The translations under genes were made by a program, and so were the position numbers. From positions 1 to 6,035 of the forward strand of contig DXDC01000466.1 in the NCBI GenBank assembly GCA_019115685.1: 6,035 bases of DNA, given 5' to 3'. This document shows positions 1 to 5,915 of the stretch, piece by piece (the stretch's first letter is position 1; every line of letters begins with the position of its first letter). This stretch comes from Candidatus Agrococcus pullicola. GTDB lineage: Bacteria; Actinomycetota; Actinomycetes; Actinomycetales; Microbacteriaceae. The notes beneath the pieces were generated by a model. The model was given only the letters and a program-made list of their open reading frames with translations. It was not told the origin of the DNA and did not search any database.

Positions 1-513
1 CTCAACGTGCAGTTCGTGAAGGACGCGATGGAGGACATCCTCTCCGGGGCGGCCGAACCGGTTGAGGCGCCTGCGGCGGCGAATGTGGATGAAGCATCCG
101 GCGAACCCGCGGTGCTTCGACTCATGCAGCCGATCGAGGGAGAGGTTGTGCCGCTCCAGGATGTGCCCGACGAGGCGTTCTCATCCGGGGCGCTCGGCCC
201 GGGCCTGGCGATCGCGCCGACGGGCGACACCGTCGTTGCGCCCGCCGATGCGACGGTCGTCACCTTCGCGGGCGCGGGCCACGCGATCGGCCTCGCACTC
301 GAGGACGGCACCGAGCTGCTGATCCATGTCGGCATCGACACGGTGAAGCTCCACGGTGCCGGGTTCACGCCGCTCGTGAGCCAGGGCGATCGAGTGAGCG
401 CAGGAACCCCGCTGCTGCATATCGATCGCAGCGTTATCGACGCCGCGGGCTACTCGATGGTGACTCCGGTCGTCGTATTGACGAATCCGGCTGCCGTCGT
501 CGAATTCGGCTGA
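1..513 (+). CDS. PTS sugar permease, C-terminal part with EIIA (glucose-type) domain; 5' truncated by window
   Basis: This is the cytoplasmic IIA domain of a phosphoenolpyruvate-dependent sugar permease. It accepts phosphate from HPr and passes it to the IIB domain for phosphorylation of the incoming sugar. The frame is open from base 1 to TGA at 511-513, so 170 residues are visible and the true start lies upstream; the GTG at base 7 is most likely an internal Val. Residues 1-15 (LNVQFVKDAMEDILS) look like the last helix of a preceding domain, and an Ala/Glu/Pro linker covers about 16-38. The IIA fold follows at 39-170. His109 in IHVGIDTVKLHG is the expected phosphorylated histidine, and His94 in GHAIGL is its partner, 15 residues earlier as in E. 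coli EIIA-Glc (His75/His90). Because the leading helix resembles the end of a IIB domain, a C-B-A order (glucose/GlcNAc type) is my inference. A beta-glucoside B-C-A permease is the alternative. Sugar specificity cannot be read from this part. Confidence 0.93.
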   Translation, partial: LNVQFVKDAMEDILSGAAEPVEAPAAANVDEASGEPAVLRLMQPIEGEVVPLQDVPDEAFSSGALGPGLAIAPTGDTVVAPADATVVTFAGAGHAIGLALEDGTELLIHVGIDTVKLHGAGFTPLVSQGDRVSAGTPLLHIDRSVIDAAGYSMVTPVVVLTNPAAVVEFG

Positions 514-520
514 TCCACTG

Positions 521-631
521 CGAGGAAGTGTGCCGGATTATCGGTTGATCATTCCGGCACACTTCTCGGTCGATGCATGGCGGCACGCCCGTATAGCGCG
601 TTCATTCCATGGATAGACCGAGAAGTGTGCC
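521..631. repeat. Three-copy inverted/direct repeat in convergent gap; probable bidirectional terminator or REP-like cluster
   Basis: Three copies of a core close to ACCGAGAAGTGTGCCGGA occur in 111 bases. Copy 1 is at 521-537 (+, with one extra G at 524/525 and lacking the leading ACC), copy 2 at 553-571 (- strand) and copy 3 at 616-631 (+, lacking the final GGA). Copies 1 and 2 pair as a 13-bp perfect stem (525-537 with 553-565) around a 15-nt loop, extendable by CGAG/CTCG if one G bulges. Copies 2 and 3 pair as a 16-bp perfect stem (556-571 with 616-631), and CATGG/CCATG (576-580 with 607-611) adds an inner helix. Copy 2 cannot be in both hairpins at once. The gap lies between the 3' ends of the PTS gene and the ABC exporter, so transcription termination for both is the likely role. 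No U-tract follows either stem. A dispersed REP-type element is an alternative. Confidence 0.7.
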
Positions 632-673
632 TTCGAATGCGGTGGGGGCGCTCGGCAGAGATGTTCTGGAGCG

Positions 674-2473
674 CTAGGAGGCGAGGAGCTGGTGATCGGC
701 GATCGAGCGGTACAGCGTCGACGACTCCAGCAGTTCGGCGTGGGTTCCCGTCGCCTCCACCCGGCCATCGTTCAGCACGACGATCATGTCGGAGTCCACG
801 ACGGTCGATAAGCGATGCGCGATGACGAGCAGCGTGCGCCCGCGTGACACCTCGTCGATGGCTTCCTTCATGCGCACCTCGTTCAATGAGTCGAGGCTCG
901 ATGTCGACTCGTCCAGCAGCAGGACGGGCGGTGCCGCCAGCAGAGCGCGCGCGATCGCGAGCCGCTGCCGCTGACCTCCCGAGAGCTTGACGCCGCCCTC
1001 GCCGACCTGTGCATCGAGCCCCGCGTCGGTGCGAGCAACGATATCGGCGAGATTGACGCGCTCGAGCACCTCGAGCATGTCTTCCTCGCTCGCATCGTAC
1101 GAGCCGATGAGCAGGTTGTCCCGTATCGAACCCGCGAGTACGCGGGCGTCCTGCTCCACGTAGCCGATCCGTGCGCGCAGCTCCTCGTGCGGTACGCTCA
1201 CGGTGTCGTGGCCGTCGACGTAGATGGTGCCGGATGACGGCTCGTAGAAGCGCTCGATCAGTGCGAAGGTGGTCGATTTTCCGGCGCCGGACGGCCCCAC
1301 GAGCGCGACCTTGCTGCCGGTCGGCACACGGAACGACACGTGATCGAGCACTGCTTTGGGTACTGGGTCGGCAGCGGTGTCGGCGGCTTCCAGCACGGCA
1401 TCCGGGTAGCGGAACGAGACTGCCGCGAATTCAATAGCGGAGCTGCCCGATGCGCTCGGCGCGCCCGATCGCACGGGCTCGCTCTCAGCCTCCGACGGGA
1501 TGCGGACGATCTCTTGGATGCGCCCCAGCGCGCCGAGCGCCTGCGATACCGCCGACATTGCGCCGAAGAGCTGGCCCAGCGGCATGATCATCAGGAACAG
1601 GAACATGAGGAAGGCGACGAGCGCCCCGATCGCGAGGTCGCCGGCAGCGACGCGCACGCCGCCAACGCCGACAACGGCGAGGAACGCCACCTGGATGGCG
1701 ACGCTCGAGATCGTGACGAACAGCGCTGAGATGCGCGCGACGCGCACGCCGGCCCGGTAGGCGTCATCGGTGCGGTTGCCGATTTCGCTGATCTCTGCGT
1801 CCGTCGCTCCGGCGGCACGGATCGTACGCACGCCGCTGATAGAACGCTCGAGCGCGCTCGTCAGCTTTCCTACCTCCTCCTGCGCCGCCCGTGTCGCCCT
1901 GGACAGGAACGGCATGACGACGCCGATGAGCACGAATGCGACCACGACAACGCCGATCGTGATGCCCAGCAGCGTGAGATCGAGGAACGCCATGAAAATG
2001 ATGGCGCCGATCATTGTCAGGGTTCCTCCGATGGCTTCCACGAGCCCCTGCGTGAGTACGGCGCGCAGGAGCGTCGTGTCACTGCCGACGCGCGAGACGA
2101 GATCACCGGTACGGCGGGCATCGAACTCCGCGATCGGCAGGTGCAGCATCCGCATGACGAGGCGCTTGCGGCTTCGGCGCACCACGTTCTCGCCGATGAC
2201 CTGCAACAGGAAGTGCTCGATGCCGGCCACGATCGCGTCCGCGAGCACGAACGCGACGAGAAACAGCGGCAGCCACCCGAGAGGTTGCTGCTGTTCGACG
2301 CTGCCGATCAGGTGCTGCACGATCAGCGGTTGGACGAGTGACGTGAACGCACCCACGAGCGACAGCGCGATGGCCGTCACGAACAGCCTGCGGCGAACGA
2401 AGAGGTAGGGGAGGAGCTCCTTCAGGCTCGCCTTCGGCCCGTCTTCCTGCTTCTGCCTACGCAGTAGCGGCAT
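674..2473 (-). CDS. ABC half-exporter, fused permease and ATPase (LmrA/BmrA/MsbA-like architecture)
   Basis: A 599-residue membrane exporter subunit that would work as a dimer, coupling ATP hydrolysis to outward movement of a lipophilic substrate; the substrate cannot be told from sequence. The transmembrane domain spans about residues 28-325, with hydrophobic segments near 31-53, 68-90, 147-165, 168-190, 248-272 and 282-303. The nucleotide-binding domain follows an Ala/Ser/Gly linker (about 332-346). It has A-loop Tyr356, Walker A GPSGAGKST (393-401, Lys399), Q-loop Gln441, signature LSGGQ (497-501), Walker B VLLLDE (517-522) with catalytic Glu522, D-loop SSLD (525-528) and H-loop His553. 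All key residues are present, so the site looks catalytically normal. About 12-14 extra Ala/Asp/Pro-rich residues sit between the A-loop and beta-strand VLDHVSF. I chose ATG at 2473, preceded on the minus strand by a purine-rich AGAGAGGGG Shine-Dalgarno-like stretch. A longer frame reaching 2596 would overlap the upstream HTH gene. It lies 73 bases downstream of that gene, probably in one operon. Confidence 0.93.
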   Translation of the reverse strand: MPLLRRQKQEDGPKASLKELLPYLFVRRRLFVTAIALSLVGAFTSLVQPLIVQHLIGSVEQQQPLGWLPLFLVAFVLADAIVAGIEHFLLQVIGENVVRRSRKRLVMRMLHLPIAEFDARRTGDLVSRVGSDTTLLRAVLTQGLVEAIGGTLTMIGAIIFMAFLDLTLLGITIGVVVVAFVLIGVVMPFLSRATRAAQEEVGKLTSALERSISGVRTIRAAGATDAEISEIGNRTDDAYRAGVRVARISALFVTISSVAIQVAFLAVVGVGGVRVAAGDLAIGALVAFLMFLFLMIMPLGQLFGAMSAVSQALGALGRIQEIVRIPSEAESEPVRSGAPSASGSSAIEFAAVSFRYPDAVLEAADTAADPVPKAVLDHVSFRVPTGSKVALVGPSGAGKSTTFALIERFYEPSSGTIYVDGHDTVSVPHEELRARIGYVEQDARVLAGSIRDNLLIGSYDASEEDMLEVLERVNLADIVARTDAGLDAQVGEGGVKLSGGQRQRLAIARALLAAPPVLLLDESTSSLDSLNEVRMKEAIDEVSRGRTLLVIAHRLSTVVDSDMIVVLNDGRVEATGTHAELLESSTLYRSIADHQLLAS

Positions 2474-2546
2474 GGGTTCGCCCCTCTCTCGGTTGCCCTG
2501 ATCGATGTGGGCGCGGGGTGCGCCGCGCTGGTGCTCTTTGCAATGG

Positions 2547-2750
2547 TCACTTTCCGAATTTCTTGTGGGCTGCCTGCTTGGAGACGCCCAGCGCATTCGC
2601 GATCGACTCCCATGAGTGCCCCTGGTTGCGAGCCGCGCGAACGAGCACGTCCGCTTTCCGCTCGAGCTCGCGTTGCTGCTCCACGATGCGACGCAGTTCC
2701 GCGATGGGATGCTCGGAGGCGTCCGGCAGGGGATCCGTCGCGCTCTTCAC
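2547..2750 (-). CDS. Small helix-turn-helix DNA-binding protein, likely regulator of the adjacent exporter
   Basis: A predicted 67-residue cytoplasmic protein. Residues 15-41 form a charged helix (IAELRRIVEQQRELERKAD...), followed by the helix-turn-helix SWESIANALGVSKQAAHKKF (46-65), ending in basic residues and a TGA stop at 2549-2547. The HTH resembles small actinobacterial proteins of the 'ALGVS(K/R)QA(A/V)HKK' kind, some of which sit next to Clp or transporter genes; that comparison is from memory. The frame is open to ATG codons at 2861 and 2873, giving up to 108 residues. The first 41 residues of that version look unstructured, have no Shine-Dalgarno, and would contain the best promoter and a palindrome. 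I therefore chose GTG at 2750, where transcription from TTGACA-N18-CAGAAT would begin, giving a leaderless mRNA. The exporter follows 73 bases downstream on the same strand, so this protein is a candidate regulator of it and of itself. The DNA target and effector are unknown. Confidence 0.8.
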   Translation of the reverse strand: MKSATDPLPDASEHPIAELRRIVEQQRELERKADVLVRAARNQGHSWESIANALGVSKQAAHKKFGK

Positions 2751-2756
2751 GCCCCA

Positions 2757-2786
2757 ATTCTGCCCGCGGTGCAGCACGATTGTCAA
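2757..2786 (-). promoter_or_regulatory. Predicted sigma70-type promoter of the HTH-exporter operon, leaderless GTG start
   Basis: On the minus strand a perfect -35 box TTGACA (2786-2781) is followed by an 18-base spacer and a -10 box CAGAAT (2762-2757, 4 of 6 to TATAAT with the key A2 and T6). Six bases separate the -10 from GTG at 2750. Transcription would therefore begin on or beside the start codon, as in the leaderless genes common in actinobacteria. The start site itself is inferred and not observed. Confidence 0.6.
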
Positions 2787-2797
2787 CTTGAGTTGAC
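2782..2797. promoter_or_regulatory. Palindromic operator candidate GTCAACT-TG-AGTTGAC over the -35 box
   Basis: Two perfect 7-bp arms (2782-2788 and 2791-2797) with a 2-base spacer form a dyad typical of a dimeric repressor site. Five of its bases (2782-2786) lie in the -35 hexamer of the HTH gene's promoter, so a bound protein would block RNA polymerase. The divergent nhaA gene starts about 95 bases to the right, so the site could also affect that side. The half-site TTGAGT slightly recalls the HspR-type (HAIR) element, but the long-spaced partner is missing, so I prefer autoregulation by the neighbouring HTH protein. This is inference. Confidence 0.55.
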
Positions 2798-2880
2798 GTT
2801 CTGGTGCCGGAGATGAATCCCTGTACGCTAGAGCCGGTGCGTCGGGAAGTCTGGTCGACATTGGATGGATCATGAACGAA

Positions 2881-2886
2881 CGGAGG
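2881..2886 (+). promoter_or_regulatory. Ribosome-binding site that decides the nhaA TTG start
   Basis: CGGAGG (in the longer stretch AACGGAGG) is a near-consensus Shine-Dalgarno five bases before the TTG at 2892. It lies inside the reading frame that an ATG start at 2865 would use, and nothing comparable precedes that ATG. This argues that translation begins at the TTG. Confidence 0.65.
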
Positions 2887-2891
2887 CTCTC

Positions 2892-4283
2892 TTGCCAGCT
2901 GAACAGGATGATGCACAGGAGCGGCGACGATCACGTGCTGCACTCGTCGAGGCGACGAAGCGAGCGAATCTCCCCGACGAGGTAGCTCCGTTCCCCGAGT
3001 ACGGGTCCCACGCGGAGGCGAATCGCATCGGCAAGATTCTCCGCAAGGAGACGATCGGCGGCATGCTGCTCGTGGTGTTCGCGGCAGTCGGAATCATCTG
3101 GGCAAACACGCCGTGGTCTGAAACCTACTTCGCCATCCGAGACTTCGAGTTCGGCATCGAGGCCCTGCATTTGAACCTCTCGGTCGGAGCGTGGGCCTCG
3201 GACGGCCTGCTCGCAATCTTCTTCTTCCTCGTCGGACTGGAACTCAAACGAGAATTCGTCGCGGGGGACCTGCGTCGTGTGCGCACGGCCATCGTGCCGA
3301 TCGCAGCAGCATTTGGCGGTGTCGCTCTTCCCGCCGTCATCTACCTGGCCATCACCAGCCAGCAGGACGGTCTCGCGCGCGGTTGGGCCATCCCTACCGC
3401 AACCGACATCGCGTTCGCAGTTGCCGTGCTGGCGATCATCGGCTCGCACCTCCCTTCGCCGCTCCGTATCTTCCTGCTGACGTTGGCAGTCGTCGACGAT
3501 CTGATCGCGATCGGCATCATCGCGATCTTCTACACTGAGCAGATCGAGTTCCTGCCCCTCGGTGCCGGCCTGCTGCTGATCATCGGTTACGGCGTCATCG
3601 CACGTGTGCTCAGACGGTTCTTCGGCACGAACCGTCTCGCTGCCTGGGTGATCCTGCTCCCTATCGGCATCATCGCCTGGGCCTTCGTGCACGCATCCGG
3701 TGTGCACGCGACGGTCGCGGGGGTCCTGCTCGGGTTCGCGGTGCCCGTCTTCTACAAAGAGACGCTGCGCGCTCGCGGCCTCTGCGAGGCGTTCGAATAC
3801 CGATTCCGGCCGCTGTCGGCGGGGCTGGCGGTGCCGGTGTTCGCGTTTTTCGCAGCCGGGGTAGATGTCGGCGGCTGGGAGGGGCTCGTCGGTTCGCTGA
3901 CCGAACCGGTAACGCTCGGCATCATGGCGGCGCTCGTCATCGGCAAGCCGGTAGGTATCACGCTGACCACTTGGCTCGCTTTGAAGTTCACGCGGCGCAA
4001 GCTCGATCGCTCATATCGCTGGATCGATCTGTTCGGCGTCGGTGCCATGGCCGGTATCGGTTTCACCGTCTCGCTGCTTGTCACGGAGCTGAGTTTTCCG
4101 TTCGGCAGTCAGGAGCAGGACTTCGCCAAGGCAGCAGTGCTCAAGGCTTCGTTGCTTGCTGCGCTGCTCGCGAGCGTCGTGCTGTCCATCCGAAACCGGC
4201 ATTACAAGAAAATCTCGGAGCGCGAGAGCGTCGATGCCGACGGCGACGGCATCCCCGATGTCTATCAGCACGGTCGCGACTGA
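2892..4283 (+). CDS. nhaA: Na+/H+ antiporter NhaA
   Basis: Inner-membrane antiporter that exports Na+ (or Li+) in exchange for protons, used for pH and salt homeostasis. At 463 residues it is longer than E. coli NhaA (388) through a polar N-terminal stretch (about 1-48) and a charged C-terminal tail. Family marks in order: GLELKRE (115-121), ATDIAFA with Asp172 (E. coli Asp133), VVDDLIAI with the ion-binding pair Asp202-Asp203 (E. coli Asp163/164), GKPVGI with Lys352 (E. coli Lys300), and GIGFTVSLL near 388-396. About 12 hydrophobic segments fit the family. The tail ends DADGDGIPD-VYQHGRD (448-463), which resembles a calcium-binding loop. I chose TTG at 2892 because AACGGAGG ends 5 bases before it. 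An in-frame ATG at 2865 (472 residues) has no Shine-Dalgarno. A weak -10-like TACGCT at 2824-2829 may serve the gene, but no good -35 accompanies it. It is divergent from the HTH gene and convergent with the MFS gene. Confidence 0.95.
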   Translation: MPAEQDDAQERRRSRAALVEATKRANLPDEVAPFPEYGSHAEANRIGKILRKETIGGMLLVVFAAVGIIWANTPWSETYFAIRDFEFGIEALHLNLSVGAWASDGLLAIFFFLVGLELKREFVAGDLRRVRTAIVPIAAAFGGVALPAVIYLAITSQQDGLARGWAIPTATDIAFAVAVLAIIGSHLPSPLRIFLLTLAVVDDLIAIGIIAIFYTEQIEFLPLGAGLLLIIGYGVIARVLRRFFGTNRLAAWVILLPIGIIAWAFVHASGVHATVAGVLLGFAVPVFYKETLRARGLCEAFEYRFRPLSAGLAVPVFAFFAAGVDVGGWEGLVGSLTEPVTLGIMAALVIGKPVGITLTTWLALKFTRRKLDRSYRWIDLFGVGAMAGIGFTVSLLVTELSFPFGSQEQDFAKAAVLKASLLAALLASVVLSIRNRHYKKISERESVDADGDGIPDVYQHGRD

Positions 4284-4313
4284 CTCGATCGTTGCCGGAT
4301 CGTTAGCCCCGCG

Positions 4314-4351
4314 CGACGGTGGCCGCACCCACGAGGGTACGGCCACCGTCG
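4314..4351. terminator. Bidirectional hairpin terminator between nhaA and the MFS gene
   Basis: A near-perfect dyad: 4314-4325 pairs with 4340-4351 (12 bp, mostly G/C, core GACGGTGGCC/GGCCACCGTC). After a single C/A mismatch, CACC-type bases 4327-4330 pair with 4335-4338 around an ACGA tetraloop. It lies 30 bases after the nhaA stop and 13 bases beyond the stop of the convergent MFS gene, so it can serve both. There is no U-tract on either strand, as is common in high-GC actinobacteria. Confidence 0.85.
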
Positions 4352-4364
4352 TCAACGAGAACGA

Positions 4365-5705
4365 CTACTCGAGGTTGCCCTCGTAGTCGATGTCCTTCGT
4401 ATCGTGCGTCAGCACGAGTGCGAGCAGCGTGACCAGCGCAGCGCCCGCGAGGTACACGCCGACCCAGAAGGTGCTGCCTCCGCCCGCTGTCCAGAGTGCG
4501 ACGGCGATGAACGGCGCGATCGCGGCACCGATGATGCTGGAGACGTTGTACGAGATCGCGCTACCGGTGTAGCGGACGTTTGCCGGGAAGAGTTCGGGCA
4601 GATAGGCGGCCATCGGCCCGAACGTCAGGCCCATGAGCGTGAAGCCGATCGTGAGCATCGCCATCGTGCCGATGAAGCCGCCGCCGAAGAGCGGTACCCA
4701 CAGGAACCCGAACAGTGCGATGAGCGCGGTAACCCACATGAGCATCTTGCGGCGGCCCTGCTTCTCGGCGAGCGGCCCGGCGATGAGCGTGAAGATGCCG
4801 AAGAACACGACGCCGAAGATCAGCATCCACAGGAAGTTCGTGCGCTCGTATCCGAGTCCGGCGACATCCGCGTCGGTCGAGGTAGTGCCGAACGTCAGCG
4901 TGAACGTGGTCATCAGGTAGAAGAGCACATAGGTGGCGAACATGATGAACGTGCCCTGGATCAGCGGTTTCCACGCGGTCTTGAACACGCGAGCGAGTGG
5001 CACCTTCGCGACGGCTTCCTTCTCGACCATTCTGGTGAAGGAAGGCGTTTCGAACAGCGAGATACGCACCCAGAGGCCGACGATCACGAGCGCGGCGCTT
5101 GCTAAGAAGGGGATGCGCCAGCCCCACGAGAAGAACTGCTCCTCGGTCATGGCGTAGCTGATGAGGATGAAGACGGTGTTCGCCAGGATGAAGCCGATGG
5201 GGGCGCCGAGCTGCGGGAAGGTGCCGAAGATGGCGCGCTTGCCCTTCGGGGCATTCTCCGTTGCCAGCAGTGCCGCTCCCGACCACTCGCCGCCGAGCCC
5301 GAGGCCCTGGCCGAAGCGCATGATCACGAGCAGCGTGGGTGCGAGGATCTCCCATCCGGCGACGTGGGCAGTCGGCAGCACACCGATCAGCGTGGTTGCG
5401 ATACCCATGGTGAGCAGCGACGCGACGAGCGTTCCCTTGCGGCCGACACGATCGCCGAAGTGACCGAAGATGATCGAGCCGAGCGGACGAGCCACGAACG
5501 CGACGCCGAAGACGGCGAAGGACGCGAGCAGGCTCGTGGTCTCGTTCTCCGCTGCGAAGAAGAGCGCGGGAAAGACGAGCACCGCGGCGGTCGCGTACAC
5601 ATAGAAGTCGTAGAACTCGATCGATGTACCGATGAGGCTGGCGAGGATGACTTTGCGCGGCGAATTCAGGGGTTTGTCGGTCGTTGCAGTTTGGGATGCG
5701 GACAT
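4365..5705 (-). CDS. MFS transporter, metabolite:H+ symporter (MHS) family
   Basis: A 446-residue inner-membrane permease with about 12 hydrophobic segments, predicted to import a small organic solute with protons. Family marks: GTSIEFYDFYVYATAA (26-41) in the first membrane helix; GHFGDRVGRK (81-90) in the loop 2-3 motif; RFGQGLGLGGEWSGAAL (130-146); GPLAEKQGRRKML (310-322), the counterpart loop in the second half; and PELFPANVRYTG (370-381). These fit the MHS group, which includes proline/betaine, shikimate, alpha-ketoglutarate and citrate carriers. Nothing here chooses among these substrates. The frame extends upstream to 5849, but that region reads as low-complexity non-protein sequence. 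I chose ATG at 5705, which begins MSASQTATTDKPLN directly before the first helix. Its Shine-Dalgarno is weak. The gene stands alone: a terminator separates it from nhaA, and another hairpin at 5867-5903 closes the gene upstream of it. Confidence 0.93.
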   Translation of the reverse strand: MSASQTATTDKPLNSPRKVILASLIGTSIEFYDFYVYATAAVLVFPALFFAAENETTSLLASFAVFGVAFVARPLGSIIFGHFGDRVGRKGTLVASLLTMGIATTLIGVLPTAHVAGWEILAPTLLVIMRFGQGLGLGGEWSGAALLATENAPKGKRAIFGTFPQLGAPIGFILANTVFILISYAMTEEQFFSWGWRIPFLASAALVIVGLWVRISLFETPSFTRMVEKEAVAKVPLARVFKTAWKPLIQGTFIMFATYVLFYLMTTFTLTFGTTSTDADVAGLGYERTNFLWMLIFGVVFFGIFTLIAGPLAEKQGRRKMLMWVTALIALFGFLWVPLFGGGFIGTMAMLTIGFTLMGLTFGPMAAYLPELFPANVRYTGSAISYNVSSIIGAAIAPFIAVALWTAGGGSTFWVGVYLAGAALVTLLALVLTHDTKDIDYEGNLE

Positions 5706-5801
5706 AGTGGAGTGGTTCTCATTACTGGGCTGACGCCCTGGTGGAGTTTGCGGTGAAGCGGAGATCGTGTCCCGCCAGCGGCATCTTCCGCCGGTTTCGT
5801 G

Positions 5802-5855
5802 CAGAAGGCCACCCGACAGTGTACGCCCAGTGTCAAGGCACGGGTGCATCTTCTG
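5802..5855 (-). promoter_or_regulatory. Possible control region of the MFS gene with direct and inverted repeats
   Basis: About 115 bases ahead of the MFS start, on the minus strand, TTGACA (5836-5831) and a TACACT -10-like box (5823-5818) occur only 7 bases apart, so they cannot be one promoter. Both lie in ACACTG direct repeats spaced 11 bp, one helical turn (5833-5828 and 5822-5817). These are flanked by imperfect inverted arms: CAGAAG-gcc-ACCC at 5802-5814 on the plus strand and its mirror at 5842-5855. This looks like a protein-binding region, perhaps activator-dependent, but I cannot name the regulator. Nothing else stands out in 5706-5801, which would be the 5' leader. Confidence 0.3.
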
Positions 5856-5866
5856 TTTACAACGTG

Positions 5867-5903
5867 CGAAAGCGGAGCCGGCCGAAAACCGGCTCCGCTT
5901 TCG
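5867..5903. terminator. 15-bp hairpin terminator downstream of the LPXTG gene
   Basis: Perfect 15-bp stem: 5867-5881 (CGAAAGCGGAGCCGG) pairs with 5889-5903, around a 7-base loop. It begins 12 bases past the stop of the minus-strand LPXTG gene, so it most likely ends that transcript and insulates the MFS gene. On the minus strand a TTTTC run lies in the loop and only CGCACG follows the stem, so there is no U-tract. Confidence 0.88.
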
Positions 5904-5915
5904 AGGACGCGGTGG

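Noticed and set aside
521..631. Miniature insertion element (MITE)
   Set aside because: There are inverted repeats, but no flanking target-site duplication and no terminal pair enclosing a defined unit; three arms fit REP-like or terminator structure better.
1770..2408. 212-codon plus-strand frame inside the ABC exporter
   Set aside because: Low-complexity Ser/Thr/Arg product without a motif, opposite to a complete and conserved exporter frame.
2474..2596. N-terminal extension of the ABC exporter to an ATG at 2596
   Set aside because: It would overlap the 3' end of the HTH gene, the added residues are polar and unlike exporter N-termini, and ATG 2473 has a purine-rich Shine-Dalgarno.
2782..2797. 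HspR (HAIR) heat-shock operator
   Set aside because: Only one TTGAGT-like half is present and the spacing is 2 bp, where HAIR needs a 7-bp-spaced inverted partner; no chaperone gene is nearby.
2793..2829. nhaA promoter made of TTGACG (2793-2798) and TACGCT (2824-2829)
   Set aside because: The 25-base spacer is too long for a sigma70-type promoter.
2931..3707. Long minus-strand frame (258 codons) antisense to nhaA
   Set aside because: Its product is rich in Asp, Arg and Glu without any domain, as expected for the shadow of a GC-rich membrane-protein gene; the sense strand is clearly NhaA.
4404..5105. 233-codon plus-strand frame opposite the MFS gene
   Set aside because: Highly charged Arg/Glu/His repeat-like product, typical of an antisense shadow.
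5706..5849. 48-residue N-terminal extension of the MFS gene
   Set aside because: The sequence reads as non-protein, includes the repeat-rich regulatory area, and the family starts just before the first membrane helix, as the ATG at 5705 gives.
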